This document shows, piece by piece, positions 26,473 to 34,187 of a stretch of DNA of 64,000 nt. Within the stretch, counting starts at the first letter, position 1. The number at the start of each line of letters is the position of its first letter. The notes beneath the pieces were generated by a model. That model saw only the letters and a program-made list of their open reading frames with translations, was not told where the DNA came from and ran no database searches. The position numbers were made by a program, and so were the translations under genes. Origin of the DNA: Bacillota bacterium (GTDB taxonomy: Bacteria > Bacillota > Clostridia > Oscillospirales > Ruminococcaceae); NCBI GenBank assembly GCA_023412215.1, contig JAEYNX010000020.1, positions 279,874 through 343,873 of the forward strand, read 5' to 3'.

Positions 26473-27246
26473 TTAATCCTCAAGGATGTTCCCGTCGGTG
26501 GAAAGGGTAACGATCTGCCACGGAATCATCTTGCCGCTGTGCATAAGCGCCGTTTTCGCCGCTTGGGCGATACCGCCGCAGCAGGGTACCTCCATGCGCA
26601 CCACCGTCAGGCTCTTGATGTTGTTGTTTGCGAGTATCGCGGTAAGCTTTTCGGCGTAATCGCCCTCGTCCAGCTTGGGGCAGCCGATGATGGTGATCTT
26701 ATTCTTCATAAAACGGCTGTGGAAGTTTGCGTAGGCGTAGGCGGCACAGTCCGCCGCAATCAAGAGATTCGCCCCGTCAAAGTAGGGCGCGTTTACCGGC
26801 ACCAGCTTAATCTGTACCGGCCACTGGTTCAGCTGGGAGGGAATCTCCTGCGCGGTAGCAGGCGCCGCAGCGGGCGCGGTACGCTCGATCGCCATAGCGC
26901 GGGAACCGGGACATCCGCCATGCGGGTTGATGGATGGTACAACTGTATTATTGCGGATGTCCTCGCATCCACCAAAACCGTGCGGCAATGCGGGGGCAGG
27001 CTGCTCCGTCTTCAGCTTCGCGGTGTCCACCGCCGCCTGGTCGTAGGCCGCCGCCTCGCGCTCCTCAAAGGTGATGGCGCCGGTGGGGCATACGGGCAGG
27101 CAGTTGCCCAGGCCGTCGCAGTAATCGTCGCGCAGCAGCGTTGCCTTGCCCGCTACCAGCCCGATGGCGCCCTCATGGCAGGCGTTTACACAAAGGCCGC
27201 AGCCGTTGCAGCGTTCCTCGTCAATCTTTATAACCTTTCTGATCAT
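26473..27246 (-). CDS. Ferredoxin-domain protein partner of Hcp
   Basis: Two 4Fe-4S motifs occupy the N-terminus (CNGCGLCVNACHEGAI and CDGLGNCLPVCPTGAI). After a Pro/Ala-rich linker comes a C-domain (LLIAADCAAYAYANFHSRFM, then IIGCPKLD and MEVPCCGGIAQA) typical of the ferredoxin-like proteins that sit beside hcp in Clostridia. It probably passes electrons to Hcp. GGAGG precedes the ATG. It is transcribed with hcp (about 115-base gap) and diverges from a second Crp/Fnr regulator, the likely controller. Confidence 0.9.
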   Translation of the reverse strand: MIRKVIKIDEERCNGCGLCVNACHEGAIGLVAGKATLLRDDYCDGLGNCLPVCPTGAITFEEREAAAYDQAAVDTAKLKTEQPAPALPHGFGGCEDIRNNTVVPSINPHGGCPGSRAMAIERTAPAAAPATAQEIPSQLNQWPVQIKLVPVNAPYFDGANLLIAADCAAYAYANFHSRFMKNKITIIGCPKLDEGDYAEKLTAILANNNIKSLTVVRMEVPCCGGIAQAAKTALMHSGKMIPWQIVTLSTDGNILED

Positions 27247-27292
27247 CTTCTATATCCTCCTCATTTAACTTGAATGTTACAGAGTGCTTATA

Positions 27293-27351
27293 TTGTTTTT
27301 ACATGCTTACTGTACTATAATAAAAAAAGATGTGCTGTTGCATCTGCAACA
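27293..27351 (+). promoter_or_regulatory. Promoter and palindromic operator of the second Crp-like gene
   Basis: TTGTTT (27293-27298) and TATAAT (27316-27321) are 17 bases apart. A perfect palindrome TGTTGCA-TC-TGCAACA lies at 27336-27351, about 10 bases past the predicted transcription start, where a bound Crp-type protein would block transcription. Autoregulation is inferred. Confidence 0.65.
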
Positions 27352-27367
27352 AAGGGGTGAGTTTTTT

Positions 27368-28027
27368 ATAAAATTTTTTAATCTGCTTTCAAACGTGCCG
27401 CTCTTTTCGGGGATAACCGAAGACGAGCTGCAGCGGATGTTCGGCTGTCTGGGTGCTGCTTTTAAGACCTACGGCAAAGGCGCGGCCATCTTTTTGGCGG
27501 GCGAGCCGGTGCCCTCGTTCGGGGTGATGCTAAACGGCGTTGCGGATATCGTCCGCGAGGATATTACCGGAGCACGGGCCATTATCGCCAAGGTTTGCGA
27601 GGGGGAACTGTTCGGCGAAGCGTTTGCCTGCGGCGAGGTGGACGAAAGCCCCGTTTCGGTTTTTGCCGCGGCGGAGTGTGAGGTGCTGCTGCTGCCCGTC
27701 AAGGGCATCCTTTCGGTCTGCCCGCACGCCTGCGCCTTTCACGCCAGGCTGGTTGAAAACATGATGCGCCTGCTTGCGCGCAAGAATATCCTCTTGCACG
27801 AGAAAATGGAGCTGCTTTCTAAAAAAACCATCCGTGAGCGGCTGCTTGCTTACCTGTACCTTGTGGCACAAAGGCAGGGCAGCAGGCGGTTCGCCATCCC
27901 CTTTACGCGTGGCGAACTGGCGGATTATCTCTGCACCGACCGCAGCGCCCTTTCGCGCGAACTGAGCGCCATGCAAAGTGAAGGCCTACTCACCTTTAAC
28001 CGCAACGAGTTTCATTTGTCAGGCTAA
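27368..28027 (+). CDS. Crp/Fnr family regulator, possible AUA start
   Basis: The sensor barrel (residues about 10-125; LLSNVPLFSGITEDELQRMF opens it) is followed by a dimer helix and winged HTH (FTRGELADYLCTDRSALSRE, then MQSEGLLTFNRNEFHLSG). The open frame reaches back to a GTG at 27284, but the promoter lies downstream of that codon. The only good ribosome site, AAAGGGGTGAG at 27351-27361, is followed six bases later by ATA at 27368, which would give the usual start IKFFNLLSNVPLF. So ATA may be a rare start codon or a mutated ATG. GTG 27332 is an alternative. It diverges from the ferredoxin-hcp operon and probably regulates it. Confidence 0.85.
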   Translation: MKFFNLLSNVPLFSGITEDELQRMFGCLGAAFKTYGKGAAIFLAGEPVPSFGVMLNGVADIVREDITGARAIIAKVCEGELFGEAFACGEVDESPVSVFAAAECEVLLLPVKGILSVCPHACAFHARLVENMMRLLARKNILLHEKMELLSKKTIRERLLAYLYLVAQRQGSRRFAIPFTRGELADYLCTDRSALSRELSAMQSEGLLTFNRNEFHLSG

Positions 28028-28136
28028 TTTTAGACACGCCCTTAGCAGATGCGCGGGCGGTTTTTGCCGCCGAATGGTTCTTTTATGTGTGTCTTCTGCA
28101 ACTTCGTAAGACGTACAAAAAAGAATTAGTTTAATA
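28022..28136. repeat. Mosaic hairpin element, copy 3
   Basis: Starts CTAATTTTAGACACGCCC on the stop codon of the Crp-like gene and ends AAAAAAGAATTAGTTTAATA. The internal GGCGGTTTTTGCCGCC hairpin and the CTTCTGCAAC module match copies 1 and 7. Confidence 0.65.
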
Positions 28137-28156
28137 ACAAGGAAGTACCTGCAACA

Positions 28157-29482
28157 ATGTTTACACGAAAAGATCTGACCAAACTCATCGTTCCACTGAT
28201 CATCGAGCAGGTTTTGGGGGCAACCATTGGCATTGCCGATACCCTGATGGTTGCCATCGCCGGTGAGGCGGTAGTTTCGGGCGTTTCTCTGGTAGACTCG
28301 CTGAACATACTGCTCATTAACGTCTTTTCCGCGCTCGCCACAGGCGGCGCAATCATTTCTTCGCAATACCTCGGGCGGGGGGACGAAAAGGGAGCCAATG
28401 CCGCGGCCAAGCAGCTGGTGATTGCCACCACGATGGTTTCGCTGGTGCTTATGGTCGCCTGTCTGCCCTCAACCGAAGGTATCCTGCGGCTTATTTACGG
28501 CAATACAGAGGCGGATGTGATGCAGAGCGCGAAGGATTATTTCTTCTTTTCCGCGCTTTCCTACCCGTTTATCGCATCCTATAACGCGTGCACGGCCCTG
28601 TTCCGTTCCATGAACAACTCCAAGGTGCCCATGTTTACGTCCGGGCTTATCAATATCGTCAATGTCGGCGGCAACGCGCTGTTTATCTTCGGCTTTGGCA
28701 TGGGGGCCGCCGGCGCGGCGCTTGCATCGCTGATCTCCCGTATGCTGGGGACGGTGATACTCTTTATCCTGCTTTCCGGCAATGGGCATGTGATTCATTT
28801 TGATTCTTTCTTCCCCCTGCGCTTTGATGGGGGTATGATCAAGAATATCCTGCGCATCGGTGTCCCCAACGGGCTTGAGAACAGCATGTTTCAGATCGGC
28901 AAGATTCTGGTGCAGGGAGTCGTAACCTCCTTCGGCACCACCGCCATTGCGGCCAACGCCGTTGCGGGCAGCGTCGCGTCCATCGCCATGATGCCCGGCT
29001 CCGCTATCGGCCTTGCCACCATCACGGTGGTAGGGCGGTGCATCGGCGCCAAGGATTATAAGCAGGCGGGCGGGTATATGCTTAAGCTTACTTGGCTTTC
29101 GCAGGCGATTGTCGCCGGCGTCAACGGGCTCATCCTTGTTACGATGAACCCGATTCTCACGCTGTACGACCTGACGCCCGAAACGGCGGCGCTTGCCAAG
29201 CAGCTGCTCATCTGTGCCTGTGTGATCGGCATCCTGTTTTGGTCGGTTTCCTTCACGCTGCCAAACGGCCTTCGCGCCGCCAACGACGTGAAATTTACCA
29301 TGATCATCGCCATTATCTCAATGTGGGTGTTTCGCGTGGGGTTTGGATATGTGTGCAGCATCTGGCTGGGCGCGGGGACATTGGGAATATGGATCGGTAT
29401 GGGTGTAGACTGGTTGTTCCGCTCGATTGTGTTCATCCTACGGTACATAAGCGGCCGATGGAAAAACCGGCAGATTATCTGA
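28157..29482 (+). CDS. MATE family multidrug/Na+ exporter
   Basis: A 441-residue membrane protein with about 12 hydrophobic segments in two homologous halves. The opening LTKLIVPLIIEQVLGATIGI and the loop around GGAIISSQYLGRGDEKGANA are typical of MATE carriers, as is SGLINIVNVGGNALFIFGFG. These antiport drugs or metabolites against Na+ or H+. AAGGAAG precedes the ATG. The MBL-fold gene follows 38 bases later, so the two may be co-transcribed. The substrate is unknown. Confidence 0.93.
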   Translation: MFTRKDLTKLIVPLIIEQVLGATIGIADTLMVAIAGEAVVSGVSLVDSLNILLINVFSALATGGAIISSQYLGRGDEKGANAAAKQLVIATTMVSLVLMVACLPSTEGILRLIYGNTEADVMQSAKDYFFFSALSYPFIASYNACTALFRSMNNSKVPMFTSGLINIVNVGGNALFIFGFGMGAAGAALASLISRMLGTVILFILLSGNGHVIHFDSFFPLRFDGGMIKNILRIGVPNGLENSMFQIGKILVQGVVTSFGTTAIAANAVAGSVASIAMMPGSAIGLATITVVGRCIGAKDYKQAGGYMLKLTWLSQAIVAGVNGLILVTMNPILTLYDLTPETAALAKQLLICACVIGILFWSVSFTLPNGLRAANDVKFTMIIAIISMWVFRVGFGYVCSIWLGAGTLGIWIGMGVDWLFRSIVFILRYISGRWKNRQII

Positions 29483-29520
29483 CAGTGGATACACACTCTT
29501 AAGACAACGGAGGAAAGCAT

Positions 29521-30396
29521 ATGTATGAGCTGATACAGGCGGCAGAGCGCACCTATTATATCGACTGCCCCGCCAAGATGGGCGTTTATGTTGCGGGCAC
29601 GGACGCGTGGCTCGTCGACAGCGGCAACGACAAGGAGGCGGGCAAGAAGGCGCTGCGCCACCTTGATGAGAAGGGCTGGCAGCTGCGGGGGATCGTCAAC
29701 ACCCACTCCAACGCCGATCATACGGGCGGCAACAGCTTTTTGCAGCAAAAAACGGGCTGTGCGGTGGTAAGCACCGGTATGGAGAACGCGTTTGCGCGCT
29801 TTCCGGTACTTGAGGCCTCGTTCTTGTACGGGGGCTACCCCTGCAAGGAGCTGCGCAATAAGTTTTTGATGGCCCCGCCCTGCACGCCGACCGGCGAGGC
29901 GGAAGACGCGCTGCCCGAAGGGCTTAACGTTCTGCGTCTGCCGGGGCACTTCTTTGATATGATTGCCGTCAAAACCCCGGACGACGTCTGGTTTTTGGCG
30001 GACAGCCTGTTCGGGGAGAATATCCTCACTAAATATCATCTGTCGTTTATCTACGACGTTAGGGCGTTCCTTGGGACCCTTGCGATGCTGGAGAGCCTCG
30101 AGGGCAGGCTGTTTATCCCCGCCCACGCCCCCGCAGCAGTGGACATCCGCCCGCTTGTGCGGGAAAACCGCGAAAAGGTGCTCGAGATTATAGAGACCAT
30201 CTCCGGTTTTTGCGCCCGGCCCAGCTGCTTTGAAGAGATTTTAAAGCGGGTGTTTGATCACTACGCACTGACGATGGATTTTAACCAGTACGTGCTGGTC
30301 GGCAGCACCGTGCGCTCCTATCTCTCTTACCTGCACGACGAGGGGAGGCTTACGTGCAGCTTTACGGAAAACCGCCTTTTGTGGAAAAGTATTTAA
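29521..30396 (+). CDS. MBL-fold metallo-hydrolase
   Basis: The metal-binding motif THSNADHTGG corresponds to HxHxDH with the first His replaced by the Ser-Asn form HSNADH, which still supplies His, Asp and His. Further ligands are in LRLPGHFFDM and FLADSLFG. The C-terminal third (about 80 residues, PSCFEEILKRVFDHYALTMD) looks like a helical winged domain, so this may be a two-domain MBL protein. CGGAGG precedes the ATG. The reaction cannot be assigned. The transcript ends at the hairpin at 30455. Confidence 0.87.
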   Translation: MYELIQAAERTYYIDCPAKMGVYVAGTDAWLVDSGNDKEAGKKALRHLDEKGWQLRGIVNTHSNADHTGGNSFLQQKTGCAVVSTGMENAFARFPVLEASFLYGGYPCKELRNKFLMAPPCTPTGEAEDALPEGLNVLRLPGHFFDMIAVKTPDDVWFLADSLFGENILTKYHLSFIYDVRAFLGTLAMLESLEGRLFIPAHAPAAVDIRPLVRENREKVLEIIETISGFCARPSCFEEILKRVFDHYALTMDFNQYVLVGSTVRSYLSYLHDEGRLTCSFTENRLLWKSI

Positions 30397-30454
30397 CCGT
30401 TTCTGTTTGTTCAGTTGAAAACACAACCTTTTTGATTAATTGCTTTCCTATCAG

Positions 30455-30496
30455 ACAGCCCCCGTAAAACGAAACCGTTTTACGGGGGCTGTTTTT
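30455..30496 (+). terminator. Terminator after the MBL gene
   Basis: ACAGCCCCCGTAAAACG (30455-30471) and CGTTTTACGGGGGCTGT (30476-30492) are perfect arms followed by a T-run. Confidence 0.95.
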
Positions 30497-30578
30497 GCAG
30501 GCTGATGGAGAATAGCACCAGTCGGGCTGCGTATACTAAGATTACCGATAAAAAAGGATGAACAGAGAGGGCGCAAAT

Positions 30579-30818
30579 ATGCCGAAGGAAAGCGCATATT
30601 TTACGGTTGAAAACTTCAAAGACAGCAGGGACGCAAAACGCATCAAGAATGGGCTGGGAACCATCCACGGGGTGACGTCGGTGAGCGTGAACGCCCACGA
30701 CCGCCGCGTGGCGGTGGACTTTGACAACTCCGGCACCAGTCACGACAGGATCGAGCACCGGCTTTGCAGCCTAGGCTACCAGATCACCGCGCAGAGCGGG
30801 GAAGAACACATCATGTAA
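30579..30818 (+). CDS. HMA-like small protein without the CxxC metal site
   Basis: 79 residues starting MPKESAYFTVENFKDSRD. The pattern beta-alpha-beta-beta-alpha-beta (FTVENF, then DAKRIKNGLGTIHGVTSVSV, then RRVAVDFDNSGTS and DRIEHRLCSLGYQI) matches the heavy-metal-associated ferredoxin fold. The usual metal-binding CxxC is missing, so it probably binds something else or is structural. The start at 30579 is preceded by GAGAGGG; an in-frame ATG at 30558 has poorer spacing. Followed by two small basic proteins. Confidence 0.72.
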   Translation: MPKESAYFTVENFKDSRDAKRIKNGLGTIHGVTSVSVNAHDRRVAVDFDNSGTSHDRIEHRLCSLGYQITAQSGEEHIM

Positions 30819-30852
30819 ACTACAGTTATCTGCGGAAAGGAGTGTAACAACA

Positions 30853-30987
30853 ATGCCGAAAGACAGCCAGCCCGACAATAAAAAGGTGCGCGTAAAAAAG
30901 GCAAAGGGGCAAACCCCCATTACGCGCGAAAACCAGAACCAGCACAACAACGCGAAGAAGCAGTCTGTCCCCAATAACGATGTATAA
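30853..30987 (+). CDS. Small basic hydrophilic protein (44 aa)
   Basis: AAAGGAGTG precedes ATG 30853. The product reads MPKDSQPDNKKVRVKKAKGQ, then TPITRENQNQHNNAKKQSVP and NNDV. It is rich in Lys, Asn and Gln, has no Cys or hydrophobic segment and is likely disordered. In composition it resembles minor small acid-soluble spore proteins, but I recognise no family. It lies 34 bases after the HMA-like gene. Confidence 0.65.
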   Translation: MPKDSQPDNKKVRVKKAKGQTPITRENQNQHNNAKKQSVPNNDV

Positions 30988-31043
30988 TACGCATTCCTCT
31001 TGTACCACATAGCGGCTAAAAACCACAACCGCGCATTGCAATG

Positions 31044-31071
31044 GGGAATTGTCCCCATTTTAATAGTATAA
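31044..31071. repeat. Possible degenerate end of a mosaic element
   Basis: AATGGGGA and TCCCCATT form a hairpin followed by TAATAGTATA, resembling the left ends of copies 2 and 4 (TATACTAAATTCC and the GGGGAT hairpin). Too short to be sure. Confidence 0.35.
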
Positions 31072-31095
31072 AGCTTAGTAAAGGACGGTTTACAC

Positions 31096-31248
31096 ATGGC
31101 GAAGGCAGGGATGAGAAGACCCGACCCCAAGGAACCGCACGGCACCGAGAGCAACCGCAAAACCCATATCCCCAAAAACGACCTGCGCCCAGTACCCGAA
31201 CTGCAGGGCAAGGCCAAGCGCACGAAGGATAAAGCGGGGCCGGCCTAA
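31096..31248 (+). CDS. Small basic hydrophilic protein (50 aa)
   Basis: AAAGGACGG precedes ATG 31096. The product reads MAKAGMRRPDPKEPHGTESN, then RKTHIPKNDLRPVPELQGKA and KRTKDKAGPA. It is Pro- and Lys-rich with no hydrophobic core, so probably disordered. The regular spacing of charged residues and its good start signal argue that it is real. It resembles small conserved clostridial proteins of unknown function; a spore or nucleic-acid-binding role is only a guess. Confidence 0.65.
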   Translation: MAKAGMRRPDPKEPHGTESNRKTHIPKNDLRPVPELQGKAKRTKDKAGPA

Positions 31249-31308
31249 AAGAGTATTCAATTACTGGATATATGATACGCTTTTATGACGCTCATTTCAA
31301 CCGCGGAC

Positions 31309-31345
31309 AAAAATAAAAGGAACGGCGTTCACTGACGCCGCTCCT
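31309..31345 (-). terminator. Terminator of the surface protein operon
   Basis: On the minus strand AGGAGCGGCGT and ACGCCGTTCCT pair and TTTTATTTTT follows. It lies just past the sortase gene. Confidence 0.85.
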
Positions 31346-31359
31346 AAAGGACTGTTCTG

Positions 31360-32031
31360 TTATGGAACCAATCTGCACCACACAATCAGGCGGTTGACAG
31401 GGTTGAGCACCGGCGTGCAGGTAACCAGCGTGAGCAGATGCGCCTCTTCCTCCTGCGGTGACAGCACATCTAAAGCGTCGGGGCTTACGGTAAAAGAGCG
31501 AAACACCTCGTAGGTGTAGGTGTCTTCACCGTATTCTATCGTTACGGTATCGCCCTCTTTTAGCATATCGAGGTGGCGGAAGGGGTGCATCACAAGATAG
31601 TTTCGGTGCCCCGCAAGCACGCAGTTGCCCTCCTCTCCCGGCAGGGCGGTGTCCTCCACATGCCCCACCCCGTAAAACAGCTCGTCGCCCATGCCCTCTA
31701 CAATATTTTCTGAGATGCCGATGGCGGGCAGCTTGATAACCCCCAGCGACTGCAAAGCGATCTCGGGCCGGGCGGCAAAGAAACTGCCCAGATTGGGCAG
31801 AGCCGGCGAACTGCTTGCGGCCTCCTGCTGCCCGGCGGGTTCATCCGCCTGCGCAAAAACAGGCAGGGGCTTCGGGTCCGGCAGTTCCCGCTGCGCCGAC
31901 AAGCCAAGGGAAGCGAGTAACTGCCCCCAGGGGTAGTACACCGCCTCGTAGGCCACCGACACCGCGATAAGCAGAATGCCCAGCAGCACAATGAGCTTTG
32001 AGAAGAATGGATGCCGTTTACGGTTGATCAT
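31360..32031 (-). CDS. Sortase (class D-like)
   Basis: A membrane transpeptidase that joins LPxTG-type proteins to peptidoglycan. It has an N-terminal transmembrane helix (LIVLLGILLIAVSVAYEAVY), the catalytic His in LAGHRNY, the catalytic Cys in LLTLVTCTP and a late Arg in NRLIVWCRLVP. The TLVTCTP form and short C-terminus suggest class D or a related pilus-independent housekeeping class. It is the last gene of the operon, directly after its likely substrate with an MPETG signal. Confidence 0.92.
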   Translation of the reverse strand: MINRKRHPFFSKLIVLLGILLIAVSVAYEAVYYPWGQLLASLGLSAQRELPDPKPLPVFAQADEPAGQQEAASSSPALPNLGSFFAARPEIALQSLGVIKLPAIGISENIVEGMGDELFYGVGHVEDTALPGEEGNCVLAGHRNYLVMHPFRHLDMLKEGDTVTIEYGEDTYTYEVFRSFTVSPDALDVLSPQEEEAHLLTLVTCTPVLNPVNRLIVWCRLVP

Positions 32032-32086
32032 TGCAGTACCCGCCTTTCAACATCTGTGCATCATGCGTTAAAAAAGTGGTGCCCTA

Positions 32087-32117
32087 AAAAGATACCGCTC
32101 CTTGTCAGGGGAGCGGC
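32087..32117 (-). terminator. Hairpin between the MPETG gene and the sortase gene
   Basis: CCGCTCC/GGAGCGG arms followed on the minus strand by TATCTTTTT. It may lower sortase expression relative to the substrate. Confidence 0.65.
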
Positions 32118-32151
32118 AATGCTTTTCGTAAAATCGCGAGGAGTTTTAGAT

Positions 32152-32853
32152 TTACGGCTTCTTTCTGCCCAATAACAGACCGCCGACCACCAGCACCGCG
32201 CCCACCGGCAGAAGCGCCAGCATCGGGAAGCCGCCCGTTTCCGGCATTCTTACGTTGGCAGCGGTGGTGATGAAGGAGGAATCCTCATCATCGTCGTCAT
32301 CGTCATCATCATCGTCGTCGTAGACGATCTCTTCGCACGAGAAAATCCATACAGTCTTGCCCTGCAGGTTTTGAAAGTCGTTGCCCAGCTCCGCGGGCAT
32401 CGTTACGGTGGCGGTGATACTGCCCGTTTTGGCCGGCGCGTAGGTGCCGAGCAGGAGCCTTTCTCCGTCGGTGGTGCCGGACGCCTTTTCATTAAAGATT
32501 TCGGAGGTCTGCCCATTCGGCTCTTTCAGCGACAGCTTTAAATCCAGCGCGTCCAGCAGCTTCTTTGACTGCTCAGCTTCTGTTCCGTTCTCAAAGGTTG
32601 CCGATTCTATCTTAAGATAGATGTTCACGGTTTTTGTGAAGCTGTTTTTAACGGTGATAGGCTGCTCCACCGCCATACTCGGCATCAGATTCTTAAAGTT
32701 CAGGAAGAGGTCTTCCCCGGGTACGGAGACGATTTCTCCCGGGCTTTTCAGCTCCACCACAGGTTCTTGCACGGTTGCGTTCACTGCCAAGCCGGAAAGT
32801 AGCAGGGCTGCCACCGCCGTGCAGACCAGAATTCTTGTAAACAGTTTTGTCAT
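32152..32853 (-). CDS. Cell-wall-anchored protein with MPETG sorting signal and poly-Asp tract
   Basis: A signal peptide (residues 1-26) is followed by a beta-rich domain of about 150 residues, then at least 11 consecutive Asp residues, then the sorting signal MPETGG, a hydrophobic helix (FPMLALLPVGAVLVVGGLLL) and GRKKP. The Met at the first position of the sorting motif is a variant of LPxTG. The Asp tract is encoded by GAT/GAC repeats (about 32289-32325) that can slip in length. It sits between a TasA-like gene and a sortase gene, and is probably the wall anchor of the fibre system. Confidence 0.88.
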   Translation of the reverse strand: MTKLFTRILVCTAVAALLLSGLAVNATVQEPVVELKSPGEIVSVPGEDLFLNFKNLMPSMAVEQPITVKNSFTKTVNIYLKIESATFENGTEAEQSKKLLDALDLKLSLKEPNGQTSEIFNEKASGTTDGERLLLGTYAPAKTGSITATVTMPAELGNDFQNLQGKTVWIFSCEEIVYDDDDDDDDDDDEDSSFITTAANVRMPETGGFPMLALLPVGAVLVVGGLLLGRKKP

Positions 32854-32925
32854 AACATGTTTGCCTTTCCGCTTGCAGTTTTTGCAAGGCTAACTGATTT
32901 GGGCAGAATATTATTGATGCAGGGA

Positions 32926-33603
32926 TTAGTCGTTACTATTCAGAGCTCTAAATGCTTTAACGGCATCGGGGCTCCCGTTTTGGCCGCTGGTGATATTCCC
33001 TTCGCTCTGAACGGCTTCCGCAGAGATTGTAATATCGATCTTGTCAACAGTGAGTTCTATGGGGGCAGGAGGATTCGGCCCACCGCCAGCTAAAGCAGGG
33101 GCGTTTTCTATTTTATTTACTACATTCTTTTTCAATTTTAATGCGGTAAACAAAGTACTGGTAGTTGCAGTATTGCCCGTTGTCGTTACTATGCTATTAT
33201 AGTAGAAATAATCGTCTCCGCCATAAGTCCATTCATCCGAGTCGCCCCCGACATTCAGCCCTGTAATCTCGAATAAAGTGCTTGTGAAAGTATAGTTACC
33301 CCAGCGATCCTTGGTTGCGATAATGAAATCCGGACGTTCAATACGAACGTAACATGGGTTGCCGCCGATATTTCTTACTTTCGGGTCTTTATTAAACGTT
33401 TGCCCCGGTGTTACGTGGCTGGCTACATCGCTTCCGCCTGCCTTGTTCCAATTTTCCTCTACGACCTCAATCTTAACATTGCCGAAAGTAATAGTATTCG
33501 TCGCCGTTGCGCTGGCACTAAAATATGCCAGGGTTCCGCCAATGGAGATTGCCGCCACAAGAACTAATGCGAGTGCCGTGAATAACATGCTCCTCTTTTT
33601 CAT
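32926..33603 (-). CDS. TasA/CalY-like matrix protein with SipW-type signal
   Basis: The N-terminus KKRSMLFTALALVLVAAISI followed by GGTLAYFSASAT is the signal for SipW-processed camelysin/TasA proteins, which assemble into biofilm fibres. The body (about 190 residues; NTITFGNVKIEVVEENWN, then GQTFNKDPKVRNIGGNPCYV) matches the jelly-roll fold of that family. A Pro/Gly loop (AGGGPNPPAPIE) and the C-terminal part are specific to this protein. It is directly downstream of the SipW gene. The coding sequence is AT-richer than the chromosomal average here. Confidence 0.88.
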   Translation of the reverse strand: MKKRSMLFTALALVLVAAISIGGTLAYFSASATATNTITFGNVKIEVVEENWNKAGGSDVASHVTPGQTFNKDPKVRNIGGNPCYVRIERPDFIIATKDRWGNYTFTSTLFEITGLNVGGDSDEWTYGGDDYFYYNSIVTTTGNTATTSTLFTALKLKKNVVNKIENAPALAGGGPNPPAPIELTVDKIDITISAEAVQSEGNITSGQNGSPDAVKAFRALNSND

Positions 33604-33666
33604 CTTGATTCCTCCAGAAATTTTTATATTTTTACAACCCGGGCAGGGATGCGCGGGATTATAAAC

Positions 33667-34170
33667 CTACTGCGGGGCTTTTGCCGCTTCTTTACGCCCC
33701 TTGATGAATTGCGGGAGAAACTCCACCAATATCAAGGATGCCAGTATGATACAAAAGACTGTCATGCCAATGCCTGTTTGAAGAAAGACCGTAAGAAACC
33801 CCAAAAGCGGTATGCGAAACTTCGCCTTGCCTACCACTCTTTCAAAGGGCACAGGTGTAAAATCCGAAACGTTGTTCGCGTCGCCTTTGGTCACAAAGGC
33901 CTGCTCTTCAGGCAGAATATCCACTACACGGTGGGTAACCGGAGTGCTGTCAGCGAGTGTGAACATAATAACGTCGTTTATCCTCACCTCTACAGGAACG
34001 GTTTTGCGAATAAAGACAATACTGCCCACCGGGTAGTTTGGCTCCATACTGCCTGAAAGTACGATGTACGGCGAGTACCCTATCCATTGCGGCACGGTAA
34101 GCAGTGCCGCCGCAATAAGGATCAGCACCATAAGAACCGTTGAAACGGCATTACAAATCCTTCGAAGCAT
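33667..34170 (-). CDS. sipW: Signal peptidase I of the SipW (ER) type
   Basis: A membrane serine protease that releases TasA-like proteins. The catalytic Ser is in VLSGSMEPNYPVGSIV, and the general base position is a His (VTHRVVD) rather than Lys, which defines the SipW/ER class. KGDANNVSD is box E. Transmembrane helices lie at both ends. I start at 34170 (MLRRICNA) because GAAGGTGAAG precedes that ATG; the frame extends 25 codons upstream into the neighbouring gene. Its position between two secreted-protein genes supports the role. Confidence 0.93.
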   Translation of the reverse strand: MLRRICNAVSTVLMVLILIAAALLTVPQWIGYSPYIVLSGSMEPNYPVGSIVFIRKTVPVEVRINDVIMFTLADSTPVTHRVVDILPEEQAFVTKGDANNVSDFTPVPFERVVGKAKFRIPLLGFLTVFLQTGIGMTVFCIILASLILVEFLPQFIKGRKEAAKAPQ

Positions 34171-34187
34171 ATCTTCACCTTCATGTG

